A stretch of DNA of 64,000 nucleotides from Hydractinia symbiolongicarpus (lineage: Eukaryota > Cnidaria > Hydrozoa > Anthoathecata > Hydractiniidae): contig NC_079875.1 of NCBI RefSeq assembly GCF_029227915.1, positions 42,057,201 to 42,121,200 on the forward strand, given 5' to 3'. Of this stretch, positions 46,199 to 59,544 are shown piece by piece. Under the pieces are notes generated by a model. That model was not told the origin of the DNA. It saw nothing but the letters and a program-made list of their open reading frames with translations, and ran no database searches. The position numbers and the translations under genes were made by a program. Within the stretch, counting starts at the first letter, position 1, and each line of letters starts with the position of its first letter.

Positions 46199-48009
46199 AA
46201 AATAATTTAAAAAATCGTTCGGGAAATTAATTTACTCCCTGGGTACTTTCTTTGTATACTTTTGACTATACGCACCGAGTCCTTGATTTACGGGAAATCG
46301 CGGGTTTTCGTTTGCCAGCGATTAAACTTCTTTTATTCAGCGTGTCATCAAAAATGAAAACATTTTTGAAAACTACAAGTCTCATGCGCTTTAGTGGTGA
46401 AAAAATAATTTAAAAAATCGTTCGGAAAATGAGTTTACTCCCTGGGTACTTTCTTTGTATACTTTTGACTATACGGGCCGAGTCCGGGATTTACGGGAAA
46501 TCGCGGCTTTTCGTTTGCCAGCGATTAAACTTCTTTTATTTAGCGTCCCATCAAAAATAAAAATATTTTTGAAAACTACAAGTCTCATGCGTTTTAGTGG
46601 TGAAAAAATAATTTAAAAAATCGTTCTGGAAATGAGTTTACTCACAGGGTACTTTCTTTGTATACATTCGACTATACGGGCCAAGCCCGGGATTTACGGG
46701 AAATCGCGGGTTTTCGTTTGCCGGCTATTAAACCTCTTTCATTAAGCGTCTCATCAAAAATGAAAACATTTTTAAAAACTACAAACCTCATGCGTTTTAG
46801 TGGTGAAAAAATAATTTAAAAAAACGTTCGGGAAATGAGTTTACTCCCTGGGTACTTTCTTTGTATACTTTTGACTATACCCGCCGAGTCCGGGATTTAT
46901 GGGAAATCGCGGGTTTTCGTTTGCCGGCGATTAAACTTCTTTTATTCAGCGTCTCATCAAAAATGAAAACATTTTTGAAAACTAAAAGTCTCATGCGTTT
47001 TAGTGGTGAAAAAATAATTTAAAAAATCGTTCTGGAAATGAGTTTACTCACAGGGTACTTTCTTTGTATACATTCGACTATACGGGCCAAGCTCGGGATT
47101 TACGGAAAATCGCGGATTTTCGTTTGCCGGCGATTAAACCTCTTTCATTAAGCGTCTCATCAAAAATGAAAACATTTTTGAAAACTACAAGTCTCATGCG
47201 TTTTAGTGGTGAAAAAATAATTTAAAAAATCGTTCGGGAAATGAGTTTACTCCCTGGGTACTTTCTTTGTATACTTTTGACTATACGGGCCGAGTCCGGG
47301 ATTTACGGGAAATCGCGGCTTTTCGTTTGCCAGCGATTAAACTTCTTTTATTTAGCGTCCCATCAAAAATAAAAACATTTTTGAAAACTACAAGTCTCAT
47401 GCGTTTTAGTGGTGAAAAAATAATTTAAAAAATCGTTCGGGAAATGAGTTTACTCCCTGGGAACTTTTTTTGTATACTTTTGACTATACGGGCCAAGCCC
47501 GGGATTTACGGGAAATCGCAGGGTTTCACTTGCCGGCGATTAAACCTCTTTCATTAGGCGTCTCATCAAAAATGAAAACATTTGTGAAAACTACACATCT
47601 CATGCGTTTTAGTGGTGAAAAAATAATTTAAAAAATCGTTCGGTAAATGAGTTTACTTCCTAGGTACTTTCTTTGTATACATTCGACTATACGGGCCAAG
47701 CCAGGGATTTACGGGAAATCGCGTGTTTTCGTTTGCCGGCGATTAAACCTCTTTCACTAAGCGTCTCATCAAAAATGAAAACATTTTTGAAAACTACATG
47801 TCTCATGCGTTTTAGTGGTTAAAAAATAATTTAAAAAATCGTTCGGAAAATGAGTTTACTCCCTGGGTACTTTTTTTGTATACTTTTGACTATACGGGCC
47901 AAGCCCGGGATTTACGGGAAATCGCGGGTTTTCGTTTGCCGGCGATTAAACTTCTTTCATTAGGCGTCTCATCAAAAATGAAAACATTTTTGAAAACTAC
48001 AAATCTCAT
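46199..48009 (+). repeat. Transition block: D/F/A/E to G/H types
   Basis: About nine monomers: the last D (CGAGTCCTTGATT near 46,275), F with changed dyad (46,552), the AACCTCATG-CCCGCCGAG-AAAAGTCTC run, then F, a G-like unit with TCGCAGGGTTTCACTTGCC, H (TTCCTAGGTAC near 47,655) and CATGTCTCATG units. After this block G, F and H dominate. Confidence 0.8.
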
Positions 48010-49309
48010 GTGTTTTAGTGGTGAAAAAATAATTTAAAAAATCGTTCTGGAAATGAGTTTACTCACGGGGTACTTTCTTTGTATACATTCGACTATACGG
48101 GCCAAGCCCGGGATTTACGGGAAATCGCGGATTTTCGTTTGCCGGCGATTAAACCTCTTTCATTAAGCGTCTCATCAAAAATGAAAACATTTTTGAAAAC
48201 TACAAGTCTCATGCATTTTAGTGGTGAAAAAGTAATTTAAAAAATCGTTCTGGAAAAGAGTTTACTCACAGGGTACTTTCTTTGTATACATTCGACTATA
48301 CGGGCCAAGCCCGGGATTTACGGGAAATCGCAGATTTTCGTTTGCCGGCGATTAAACCTCTTTTATTAGGCGTCTCATCAAAAATGAAAACATTTTTGAA
48401 AACTACAAGTCTCATGCGTTTTAGTGGTGAAAAAATAATTTTAAAAATCGTTCGGGAAATGAGTTTACTCCCTGGGTACTTTCTTTGTATACTTTTGACT
48501 ATACCGGCCGAGTCCGGGATTTACGGGAAATCGCGGCTTTTCGTTTGCCAGCGATTAAACTTCTTTTATTTAGCGTCCCATCAAAAATAAAAACATTTTT
48601 GAAAACTACAAGTTTCATGCATAAAAATAATTTAAAAAATCGTTCGGGAAATGAGTTTACTCCCTGGAAACTTTTTTTGTATACTTTTGACTATACGGGC
48701 CAAGCCCGGGATTTACGGGAAATCGCAGGGTTTCACTTGCCGGCGATTAAACCTCTTTCATTAGGCGTCTCATCAAAAATGAAAACATTTTTGAAAACTA
48801 CACATCTCATGCGTTTTAGTGGTGAAAAAATAATTTAAAAAATCGTTCGGTAAATGAGTTTACTTCCTAGGTACTTTCTTTGTATACATTCGACTATACG
48901 GGCCAAGCCCGGGATTTACGGGAAATCGCGTGTTTTCGTTTGCCGGCCATTAAACCTCTTTCACTAAACATCTCATCAAAAATGAAAACATTTTTAAAAA
49001 CTACATGTCTCATGCGTTTTAGTGGTGAAAAAATAATTTAAAAAATCGTTCGGAAAATGAGTTTACTCCCTGGGTACTTTTGTTGTATACTTTTGGCTAT
49101 ACGGGCCGAGTCCGGGATTTAAGGGAAATCGCGGGTTTTCGTTTGCCAGCGATTAAACTTCTTTTATTTAGCGTCCCAACAAAAATAAAAACATTTTTGA
49201 AAACTACAAGTCTCATGCGTTTTAGTGGTGAAAAAATAATTTAAAAAATCGTTCGGGAAATGAGTTTACTCCCTGGGTACTTTTTTTGTATACTTTTGAC
49301 TATACGGGC
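48010..49309 (+). repeat. Segment repeated at 54484-55783 (offset 6,474 bp)
   Basis: Shared marks in order: ctcac start (48,061 and 54,535), AAAAAGTAATTT, ACCGGCCGAG F unit, 11-bp-deleted unit (48616 and 55090), TCGCAGGGTTTCACTTGCC, ACACATCTC, H, CATGTCTCATG, CTTTTGTTGTATAC with TTTTGGCTATAC (49,077 and 55,551), and GTCCCAACAAAAATAAAA. The first part also matches 49,826-50,466 at an offset of 1,816 (9 x 203 - 11). Confidence 0.83.
48616..48633 (+). other. 11-bp deletion site, copy 1
   Basis: CATGCATAAAAATAATTT replaces CATGCGTTTTAGTGGTGAAAAAATAATTT minus TTTAGTGGTGA, with G changed to A. The deletion alters frame and lets an open frame run from 48485 to 48838, which is incidental. Confidence 0.85.
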
Positions 49310-51470
49310 CAAGCCCGGGATTTACGGGAAATCGCGGGTTTTCGTTTGCGGGCGATTAAACCTCTTTCATTAGGCGTCTCATCAAAAATGAAAACATTTT
49401 TGAAAACTACAAGTCTCATGCGTTTTAGTGGTGAAAAAATAATTTTAAAAATCGTTCGGTAAATGAGTTTACTCCCTGGTAACTTTCTTTGTATACTTTT
49501 GACTATACCGGCCGAGTCCGGGATTTACGGGAAATTGCGGCTTTTCGTTTGCCAGCGATTAAACTTCTTTTATTTAGCGTCCCATCAAAAATAAAAACAT
49601 TTTTGAAAACTACAAGTCTCATGCGTTTTAGTGGTGAAAAAATAATTTAAAAAATCGTTCGGGAAATGAGTTTACTCCCTGGGTACTTTTTTTGTATACT
49701 TTTGACTATACGGGCCAAGCCCGGAATTTACGGGAAATCGCGGGTTTTCGTTTGCCGGCGATTAAACCTCTTTCATTAGGCGTCTCATCAAAAATGAAAA
49801 CATTTTTGAAAACTACAAATCTCATGCGTTTTAGTGGTGAAAAAATAATTTAAAAAATCGTTCTGGAAATGAGTTTACTCACAGGGTACTTTCTTTGTAT
49901 ACATTCGACTATACGGGCCAAGCCCGGGATTTACGGGAAATCGCGGATTTTCGTTTGCCGGCGATTAAACCTCTTTCATTAAGCGTCTCATCAAAAATGA
50001 AAACATTTTTGAAAACTACAAGTCTCATGCATTTTAGTGGTGAAAAAGTAATTTAAAAAATCGTTCTGGAAATGAGTTTACTCACAGGGTACTTTCTTTG
50101 TATACATTCGACTATACGGGCCAAGCCCGGGATTTACGGGAAATCGCGGATTTTCGTTTGCCGGCGATTAAACCTCTTTCATTAGGCGTCTCATCAAAAA
50201 TGAAAACATTTTTGAAAACTACAAGTCTCATGCGTTTTAGTGGTGAAAAAATAATTTTAAAAATCGTTCGGGAAATGAGTTTACTCCCTGGGTACTTTCT
50301 TTGTATACTTTTGACTATACCGGCCGAGTCCGGGATTTACGGGAAATCGCGGCTTTTCGTTTGCCAGCGATTAAACTTCTTTTATTTAGCGTCCCATCAA
50401 AAATAAAAACATTTTTGAAAACTACAAGTCTCATGCGTAAAAATAATTTAAAAAATCGTTCGGGAAATGAGTTTACTCCCTGGGTACTTTCTTTGTATAC
50501 TTTTGACTATACCGGTCGAGTCCGGGATTTACGGGAAATCGCGGGTTTTCGTTTGCCGGCGATTAAACCTCTTTCATTAGGCGTCTCATCAAAAATGAAA
50601 ACATTTTTGAAAACTACAAATCTCATGCGTTTTAGTGGTGAAAAAATAATTTATAAAATCGTTCGGTAAATGAGTTTACTTCCTAGGTACTTTCTTTGTA
50701 TACATTCGACTATACGGGCCAAGCCCGGGATTTACGGGAAATCGCGGGTTTTCGTTTGCCGGCGATTAAACCTCTTTCATTAAGCGTCTCATCAAAAATG
50801 AAAACATTTTTGAAAACTACAAACCTCATGCGTTTTAGTGGTGAAAAAATAATTTAAAAAAACGTTCGGGAAGTGAGTTTACTCCCTGGGTACTTTCTTT
50901 GTATACTTTTGACTATACCGGCCGAGTCCGGGATTTACGGGAAATCGCGGCTTTTCGTTTGCCAGCGATTAAACTTCTTTTATTTAGCGTCCCATCAAAA
51001 ATAAAAACATTTTGGAAAACTACAAACCTCATGCGTTTTAGTGGTGAAAAAATAATTTAAAAAATCGTTCGGTAAATGAGTTTACTTCCTAGGTACTTTC
51101 TTTGTATACATTCGACTATACGGGCCAAGCCAGGGATTTACGGGAAATCGCGTGTTTTCGTTTGCCGGCGATTAAACCTCTTTCACTAAGCGTCTCATCA
51201 AAAATGAAAACATTTTTGAAAACTACATGTCTCATGCGTTTTAGTGGTGAAAAAATAATTTAAAAAATCGTTCGGAAAATGAGTTTACTCCCTGGGTACT
51301 TTTTTTGTATACTTTTGACTATACGGGCCGAGTCCGGGATTTAAGGGAAATCGCGGGTTTTCGTTTGCCAGCGATTAAACTTCTTTTATTTAGCGTCCCA
51401 TCAAAAATAAAAACATTTTTGAAAACTACAAGTCTCATGCGTTTTAGTGGTGAAAAAATAATTTAAAAAA
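49027..51470 (+). repeat. 12-monomer HOR, copy 1
   Basis: Matches 51452-53500. Offset is 2,425 at first (CTTTTGTTG 49,077 and 51,502; TTTGCGGGCG 49,345 and 51,770), then 2,019 once two monomers drop out, then 2,030 after the 11-bp deletion at 50438. CATTTTGGAAAAC (51,008 and 53,038) and TTTATAAAATCG (50,650 and 52,680) mark the last part. Confidence 0.83.
50432..50449 (+). other. 11-bp deletion site, copy 2
   Basis: CATGCGTAAAAATAATTT; TTTAGTGGTGA is missing. The partner position in the next HOR copy (about 52,457) is undeleted. Confidence 0.87.
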
Positions 51471-53500
51471 TCGTTCGGAAAATGAGTTTACTCCCTGGGT
51501 ACTTTTGTTGTATACTTTTGGCTATACGGGCCGAGTCCGGGATTTAAGGGAAATCGCGGGTTTTCGTTTGCCAGCGATTAAACTTCTTTTATTTAGCGTC
51601 CCAACAAAAATAAAAACATTTTTGAAAACTACAAGTCTCATGCGTTTTAGTGGTGAAAAAATAATTTAAAAAATCGTTCGGGAAATGAGTTTACTCCCTG
51701 GGTACTTTTTTTGTATACTTTTGACTATACGGGCCAAGCCCGGGATTTACGGGAAATCGCGGGTTTTCGTTTGCGGGCGATTAAACCTCTTTCATTAGGC
51801 GTCTCATCAAAAATGAAAACATTTTTGAAAACTACAAATCTCATGCGTTTTAGCGGTGAAAAAATAATTTAAAAAATCGTTCTGGAAATGAGTTTACTCA
51901 CAGGGTACTTTCTTTGTATACATTCGACTATACGGGCCAAGCCCGGGATTTACGGTAAATCGCGGATTTTCGTTTGCCGGCGATTAAACCTCTTTCATTA
52001 AGCGTCTCATCAAAAATGAAAACATTTTTGAAAACTACAAGTCTCATGCGTTTTAGTGGTGAAAAAGTAATTTAAAAAATCGTTCTGGAAAAGAGTTTAC
52101 TCACAGGGTACTTTCTTTGTATACATTCGACTATACGGGCCAAGCCCGGGATTTACGGGAAATCGCGGATTTTCGTTTGCCGGCGATTAAACCTCTTTCA
52201 TTAGGCGTCTCATCAAAAATGAAAACATTTTTGAAAACTACAAGTCTCATGCGTTTTAGTGGTGAAAAAATAATTTTAAAAATCGTTCGGTAAATGAGTT
52301 TACTCCCTGGGTACTTTCTTTGTATACTTTTGACTATACCGGCCAAGTCCGGGATTTACGGGAAATCGCGGCTTTTCGTTTGCCAGCGATTAAACTTCTT
52401 TTATTTAGCGTCCCATCAAAAATAAAAACATTTTTGAAAACTACAAGTCTCATGCGTTTTAGTGGTGAAAAAATAATTTAAAAAATCGTTCGGGAAATGA
52501 GTTTACTCCCTGGGTACTTTTTTTGTATACTTTTGACTATACGGGCCAAGCCCGGGATTTACGGGAAATCGCGGGTTTTCGTTTGCCGGCGATTAAACCT
52601 CTTTCATTAGGCGTCTCATCAAAAATGAAAACATTTTTGAAAACTACAAATCTCATGCGTTTTAGTGGTGAAAAAATAATTTATAAAATCGTTCGGTAAA
52701 TGAGTTTACTTCCTAGGTACTTTCTTTGTATACATTCGACTATACGGGCCAAGCCCGGGATTTACGGGAAATCGCGGGTTTTCGTTTGCCGGCGATTAAA
52801 CCTCTTTCATTAAGCGTCTCATCAAAAATGAAAACATTTTTAAAAACTACAAACCTCATGCGTTTTAGTGGTGAAAAAATAATTTAAAAAAACGTTCGGG
52901 AAGTGAGTTTACTCCCTGGGTACTTTCTTTGTATACTTTTGACTATACCGGCCGAGTCCGGGATTTACGGGAAATCGCGGCTTTTCGTTTGCCAGCGATT
53001 AAACTTCTTTTATTTAGCGTCCCATCAAAAATAAAAACATTTTGGAAAACTACAAACCTCATGCGTTTTAGTGGTGAAAAAATAATTTAAAAAATCGTTC
53101 GGTAAATGAGTTTACTTCCTAGGTACTTTCTTTGTATACATTCGACTATACGGGCCAAGCCAGGGATTTACGGGAAATCGCGTGTTTTCGTTTGCCGGCG
53201 ATTAAACCTCTTTCACTAAGCGTCTCATCAAAAATGAAAACATTTTTGAAAACTACATGTCTCATGCGTTTTAGTGGTGAAAAAATAATTTAAAAAATCG
53301 TTCGGAAAATGAGTTTACTCCCTGGGTACTTTTTTTGTATACTTTTGACTATACGGGCCGAGTCCGGGATTTAAGGGAAATCGCGGGTTTTCGTTTGCCA
53401 GCGATTAAACTTCTTTTATTTAGCGTCCCATCAAAAATAAAAACATTTTTGAAAACTACAAGTCTCATGCGTTTTAGTGGTGAAAAAATAATTTAAAAAA
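51452..53500 (+). repeat. 10-monomer HOR, copy 2
   Basis: Partner of 49027-51470, two monomers shorter. It has AAAAGAGTTTAC near 52,090, as at 48,255 and 57,545, and lacks the 11-bp deletion. Its end (53,500) is where CGTTCGGAAAATG is replaced by CGTTCGTGAAATGAC of the next block. Confidence 0.82.
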
Positions 53501-54306
53501 TCGTTCGTGAAATGACTTTACTCCCTGGGTACTTTTTTTGTATACTTTTGACTATACGGGCCAAGCCCGGGATTTACGGGAAATCGCGGGTTTTCGTTTG
53601 CCGGCGATTAAACTTCTTTCATTAGGCGTCTCATCAAAAATGAAAACATTTTTGAAAACTACAAATCTCATGCGTCTTAGTGGTGAAAAAATAATTTAAA
53701 AAATCGTTCTGGAAATGAGTTTACTCACAGGGTACTTTCTTTGTATACATTCGACTATACGGGCCAAGCCCGGGATTTACGGGAAATCGCGGATTTTCGT
53801 TTGCCGGCGATTAAACCTCTTTCATTAAGCGTCTCATCAAAAATGAAAACATTTTTGAAAACTACAAGTCTCATGCGTTTTAGTGGTGAAAAAGTAATTT
53901 AAAAAATCGTTCTGGAAATGAGTTTACTCACAGGGTACTTTCTTTGTATACATTCGACTATACGGGCCAAGCCCGGGATTTACGGGAAATCGCGGATTTT
54001 CGTTTGCCGGCGATTAAACCTCTTTCATTAGGCGTCTCATCAAAAATGAAAACATTTTTGAAAACTACAAGTCTCATGCGTTTTAGTGGTGAAAAAATAA
54101 TTTTAAAAATCGTTCGGGAAATGAGTTTACTCCCTGGGTACTTTCTTTGTATACTTTTGACTATACCGGCCGAGTCCGGGATTTACGGGAAATCGCGGCT
54201 TTTCGTTTGCCAGCGATTAAACTTCTTTTATTTAGCGTCCCATCAAAAATAAAAACATTTTTGAAAACTACAAGTCTCATGCGTTTTAGTGGTGAAAAAA
54301 TAATTT
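53495..54306 (+). repeat. Tetramer HOR, copy 1 (812 bp)
   Basis: Exactly 4 x 203 bp: G (CGTGAAATGAC, CATGCGTCTTAG), A (GGATTTTCG, AAAAAGTAATTT), A/G (CATTAGGCG, ATTTTAAAAATC), F (ACCGGCCGAG). It is repeated immediately 812 bp on with the same private variants. Confidence 0.87.
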
Positions 54307-55118
54307 AAAAAATCGTTCGTGAAATGACTTTACTCCCTGGGTACTTTTTTTGTATACTTTTAACTATACGGTCCAAGCCCGGGATTTACGGGAAATCGCG
54401 GGTTTTCGTTTGCCGGCGATTAAACTTCTTTCATTAGGCGTCTCATCAAAAATGAAAACATTTTTGAAAACTACAAATCTCATGCGTCTTAGTGGTGAAA
54501 AAATAATTTAAAAAATCGTTCTGGAAATGAGTTTACTCACAGGGTACTTTCTTTGTATACATTCGACTATACGGGCCAAGCCCGGGATTTACGGGAAATC
54601 GCGGATTTTCGTTTGCCGGCGATTAAACCTCTTTCATTAAGCGTCTCATCAAAAATGAAAACATTTTTGAAAACTACAAGTCTCATGCGTTTTAGTGGTG
54701 AAAAAGTAATTTAAAAAATCGTTCTGGAAATGAGTTTACTCACAGGGTACTTTCTTTGTATACATTCGACTATACGGGCCAAGCCCGGGATTTACGGGAA
54801 ATCGCGGATTTTCGTTTGCCGGCGATTAAACCTCTTTCATTAGGCGTCTCATCAAAAATGAAAACATTTTTGAAAACTACAAGTCTCATGCGTTTTAGTG
54901 GTGAAAAAATAATTTTAAAAATCGTTCGGGAAATGAGTTTACTCCCTGGGTACTTTCTTTGTATACTTTTGACTATACCGGCCGAGTCCGGGATTTACGG
55001 GAAATCGCGGCTTTTCGTTTGCCAGCGATTAAACTTCTTTTATTTAGCGTCCCATCAAAAATAAAAACATTTTTGCAAACTACAAGTCTCATGCGTAAAA
55101 ATAATTTAAAAAATCGTT
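54307..55118 (+). repeat. Tetramer HOR, copy 2 (812 bp)
   Basis: Same as 53495-54306 except for a few bases (TTTTAACTATACGGTCC, TTTTTGCAAAC) and the 11-bp deletion in the last unit. The deletion lies at the point where the sequence goes over to the block shared with 48.6-49.3 kb, so it may mark the exchange that joined the two. Confidence 0.86.
55090..55107 (+). other. 11-bp deletion site, copy 3
   Basis: CATGCGTAAAAATAATTT, same deletion as at 50432, followed as at 48,640 by the CTGGGAACTTTTTTTG and TCACTTGCC unit. Confidence 0.87.
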
Positions 55119-55783
55119 CGGGAAATGAGTTTACTCCCTGGGAACTTTTTTTGTATACTTTTGACTATACGGGCCAAGCCCGGGATTTACGGGAAATCGC
55201 AGGGTTTCACTTGCCGGCGATTAAACCTCTTTCATTAGGCGTCTCATCAAAAATGAAAACATTTTTGAAAACTACACATCTCATGCGTTTTAGTGGTGAA
55301 AAAATAATTTAAAAAATCGTTCGGTAAATGAGTTTACTTCCTAGGTACTTTCTTTGTATACATTCGACTATACGGGCCAAGCCCGGGATTTACGGGAAAT
55401 CGCGTGTTTTCGTTTGCCGGCGATTAAACCTCTTTCACTAAACGTCTCATCAAAAATGAAAACATTTTTGAAAACTACATGTCTCATGCGTTTTAGTGGT
55501 GAAAAAATAATTTAAAAAATCGTTCGGAAAATGAGTTTACTCCCTGGGTACTTTTGTTGTATACTTTTGGCTATACGGGCCGAGTCCGGGATTTAAGGGA
55601 AATCGCGGGTTTTCGTTTGCCAGCGATTAAACTTCTTTTATTTAGCGTCCCAACAAAAATAAAAACATTTTTGAAAACTACAAGTCTCATGCGTTTTAGT
55701 GGTGAAAAAATAATTTAAAAAATCGTTCGGGAAATGAGTTTACTCCCTGGGTACTTTTTTTGTATACTTTTGACTATACGGGC

Positions 55784-58700
55784 CAAGCCCGGGATTTAAG
55801 GGAAATCGCGGGTTTTCGTTTTCCGGCGATTAAACCTCTTTCATTAGGCGTGTCATCAAAAATGAAAACATTTTTAAAAACTACAAATCTCATGCGTTTT
55901 AGTGGTGAAAAAATAATTTAAAAAATCGTTCGGGAAATGAGTTTACTTCCTAGGTACTTTCTTTGTATACATTCGACTATACGGGCCAAGCCCGGGATTT
56001 ACGGGAAATCGCGGGTTTTCGTTTGCCGGCGATTAAACCTCTTTCATTAAGCGTCTCATCAAAAATGAAAACATTTTTGAAAACTACAAACCTCATGCGT
56101 TTTAGTGGTGAAAAAATAATTTAAAAAAACGTTCGGGAAGTGAGTTTACTCCCTGGGTACTTTCTTTGTATACTTTTGACTATACCGGCCGAGTCCGGGA
56201 TTTACGGGAAATCGCGGCTTTTCGTTTGCCAGCGATTAAACTTCTTTTATTTAGCGTCCCATCAAAAATAAAAACATTTTTGAAAACTACAAGTCTCATG
56301 CGTTTTAGTGGTGAAAAAATAATTTAAAAAATCGTTCGGGAAATGAGTTTACTCCCTGGGTACTTTTTTTGTATACTTTTGACTATACGGGCCAAGCCCG
56401 GGATTTACAGGAAATCGCAGGGTTTCACTTGCCGGCGATTAAACCTCTTTCATTAGGCGTCCCATCAAAAATAAAAACATTTTTGAAAACTACAAGTCTC
56501 ATGCGTAAAAATAATTTAAAAAATCGTTCGGGAAATGAGTTTACTCCCTGGGAACTTTTTTTGTATACTTTTGACTATACGGGCCAAGTATGGGATTTAC
56601 GGGAAATCGCAGGGTTTCACTTGCCGGCGATTAAACCTCTTTCATTAGGCGTCTCATCAAGAATGAAAACATTTTTGAAAACTACACATCTCATGCGTTT
56701 TAGTGGTGAAAAAATAATTTAAAAAATCGTTCGGTAAATGAGTTTACTTCCTAGGTACTTTCTTTGTATACATTCGACAATACGGGCCAAGCCCGGGATT
56801 TACGGGAAATCGCGTGTTTTCGTTTGCCGGCAATTAAACCTCTTTCACTAAGCGTCTCATCAAAAATGAAAACATTTTTGAAAACTACATGTCTCATGCG
56901 TTTTAGTGGTGAAAAAATAATTTAAAAAATCGTTCGGAAAATGAGTTTACTCCCTGGGTACTTTTTTTGTATACTTTTGACTATACGGGCCGAGTCCGGG
57001 ATTTAAGGGAAATCGCGGGTTTTCGTTTGCCAGCGATTAAACTTCTTTTATTTAGCGTCCCATCAAAAATAAAAACATTTTTGAAAACTACAAGTCTCAT
57101 GCGTTTTAGTGGTGAAAAAATAATTTAAAAAATCGTTCGGGAAATGAGTTTACTCCCTGGGTACTTTTTTTGTATACTTTTGACTATACGGGCCAAGCCC
57201 GGGATTTACGGGAAATCGCGGGTTTTCGTTTGCCGGCGATTAAACCTCTTTCATTAGGCGTCTCATCAAAAATGAAAACATTTTTGAAAACTACAAATCT
57301 CATGCATTTTAGTGGTGAAAAAATAATTTAAAAAATCGTTCTGGAAATGAGTTTACTCACAGGGTACTTTCTTTGTATACATTCGACTATACGGGCCAAG
57401 CCCGGGATTTACGGGAAATCGCGGATTTTCGTTTGCCGGCGATTAAACCTCTTTCATTAAGCGTCTCATCAAAAATGAAAACATTTTTAAAAACTACAAG
57501 TCTCATGCGTTTTAGTGGTGAAAAAGTAATTTAAAAAATCGTTCTGGAAAAGAGTTTACTCACAGGGTACTTTCTTTGTATACATTCGACTATACGGGCC
57601 AAGCCCGGGATTTACGGGAAATCGCGGATTTTCATTTGCCGGCGATTAAACCTCTTTCATTAGGCGTCTCATCAAAAATGAAAACATTTTTGAAAACTAC
57701 AAGTCTCATTCGTTTTAGTGGTGAAAAAATAATTTTAAAAATCGTTCGGGAAATGAGTTTACTCCCTGGGTACTTTCTTTGTATACTTTTGACTATACCG
57801 GCCGAGTCCGGGATTTACGGGAAATCACGGCTTTTCGTTTGCCAGCGATTAAACTTCTTTTATTTAGCGTCCCATCAAAAATAAAAACATTTTTGAAAAC
57901 TACAAGTCTCATGCGTTTTAGTGGTGAAAAAATAATTTAAAAAATCGTTCGGGAAATGAGTTTACTCCCTGGGTACTTTTTTTGTATACTTTTGACTATA
58001 CGGGCCAAGCCCGGGATTTACGGGAAATCGCGGGTTTTCGTTTGCCGGCGATTAAACCTCTTTCATTAGGCGTCTCATCAAAAATGAAAACATTTTTGAA
58101 AACTACAAATCTCATGCGTTTTAGTGGTGAAAAAATAATTTATAAAATCGTTCGGTAAATGAGTTTACTTCCTAGGTACTTTCTTTGTATACATTCGACT
58201 ATACGGGCCAAGCCCGGGATTTACGGGAAATCGCGGGTTTTCGTTTGCCAGCGATTAAACTTCTTTTATTCAGCGTCCCATCAAAAATGAAAACATTTTT
58301 GAAAACTACAAACCTCATGCGTTTTAGTGGTGAAAAAATAATTTAAAAAAACGTTCGGGAAGTGAGTTTACGCCCTGGGTACTTTCTTTGTATACTTTTG
58401 ACTATACCGGCCGAGTCCGGGATTTACGGGAAATCGCGGCTTTTCGTTTGCCAGCGATTAAACTTCTTTTATTTAGCGTCCCATCAAAAATAAAAACATT
58501 TTTGAAAACTACAAGTCTCATGCGTTTTAGTGGTGAAAAATAATTTAAAAAATCGTTTGGGAAATGAGTTTACTCCCTGGGTACTTTTTTTGTATACTTT
58601 TGACTATACGGGCCAAGCCCGGGATTTACGGGAAATCGCGGGTTTTCGTTTGCCGGCGATTAAACCTCTTTAATTAGGCGTCTCATCAAAAATGAAAACA

Positions 58701-59544
58701 TTTTTGAAAACTACAAATCTCATGCGTTTTAGTGGTGAAAAAATAATTTATAAAATCGTTCGGAAAATGAGTTTACTCCCTGGGTACTTTTTTGTATACT
58801 TTTGACTATACGGGCCGAGTCCGGGATTTAAGGGAAATCGCGGGTTTTCGTTTGCCAGCGATTAAACTTCTTTTATTCAGCGTCCCATCAAAAATGAAAA
58901 CATTTTTGAAAACTACAAACCTCATGCGTTTTAGTGGTGAAAAAATAATTTAAAAAATCGTTCGGGAAATGAGTTTACTCCCTGGGCACTTTCTTTGTAT
59001 GCTTTTCACTATACGGGCCGAGTCCGGGATTTACGGGAAATCGCGGCTTTTCGTTTGCCAGCGATTAAACTTCTTTTATTTAGCGTCCCATCAAAAATAA
59101 AAACATTTTTGAAAACTACAAGTCTCATGCGTTTTAGTGGTGAAAAAATAATTTAAAAAATCGTTCGGGAAATGAGTTTACTCCCTGGGTACTTTTTTGT
59201 ATACTTTTGACTATACGGGCCAAGCCCGGGATTTACGGGAAATCGCGGGTTTTCGTTTGCCGGCGATTAAACCTCTTTCATTAGGCGTCTCATCAAAAAT
59301 GAAAACATTTTTGAAAACTACAAATCTCATGCGTTTTAGTGGTGAAAAAATAATTTAAAAAATCGTTCGGTAAATGAGTTTACTCCCTGGTTACTTTCTT
59401 TGTATACTTTTGACTATACGGGCCGAGTCCAGGATTTACGGGAAATCGCGGGTTTTCGTTTGCGAGCGATTAAACTTCTTTTATTTAGCGCCCCTTCAAA
59501 AATAAAAACATTTTTGAAAACTACAAGTCTCATGCGTTTTAGTG
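55784..59544 (+). repeat. G/F/H/E mixed block
   Basis: About 18 monomers. Positions 55,080-55,500 recur at 56,490-56,910 (offset 1,410 = 7 x 203 - 11). 57,341-57,950 repeats the A-A/G-F part of the tetramers at 53.7-55.0 kb. TTTATAAAATCG units recur at 58,140 and 58,749. From 58,780 units with the shorter GTACTTTTTTGTATAC appear. The end unit (59,341-59,544) has TTTGCGAGCG and GCGCCCCTTC and leads into the terminal HOR. Confidence 0.78.
56500..56517 (+). other. 11-bp deletion site, copy 4
   Basis: CATGCGTAAAAATAATTT inside a fused unit whose left half is G (CATTAGGCG) and right half F (TCCCATCAAAAATAAAA). Confidence 0.87.

Noticed and set aside
50301-50669. Longest open frame, 122 codons, with similar ones at 48485, 54959 and 56369
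   Set aside because: Most arise from the 11-bp deletion, which shifts frame past the usual stop and joins two monomers. The 105- and 102-codon frames elsewhere arise from ATTTTAAAAATC removing a stop. No sign of selection for protein.
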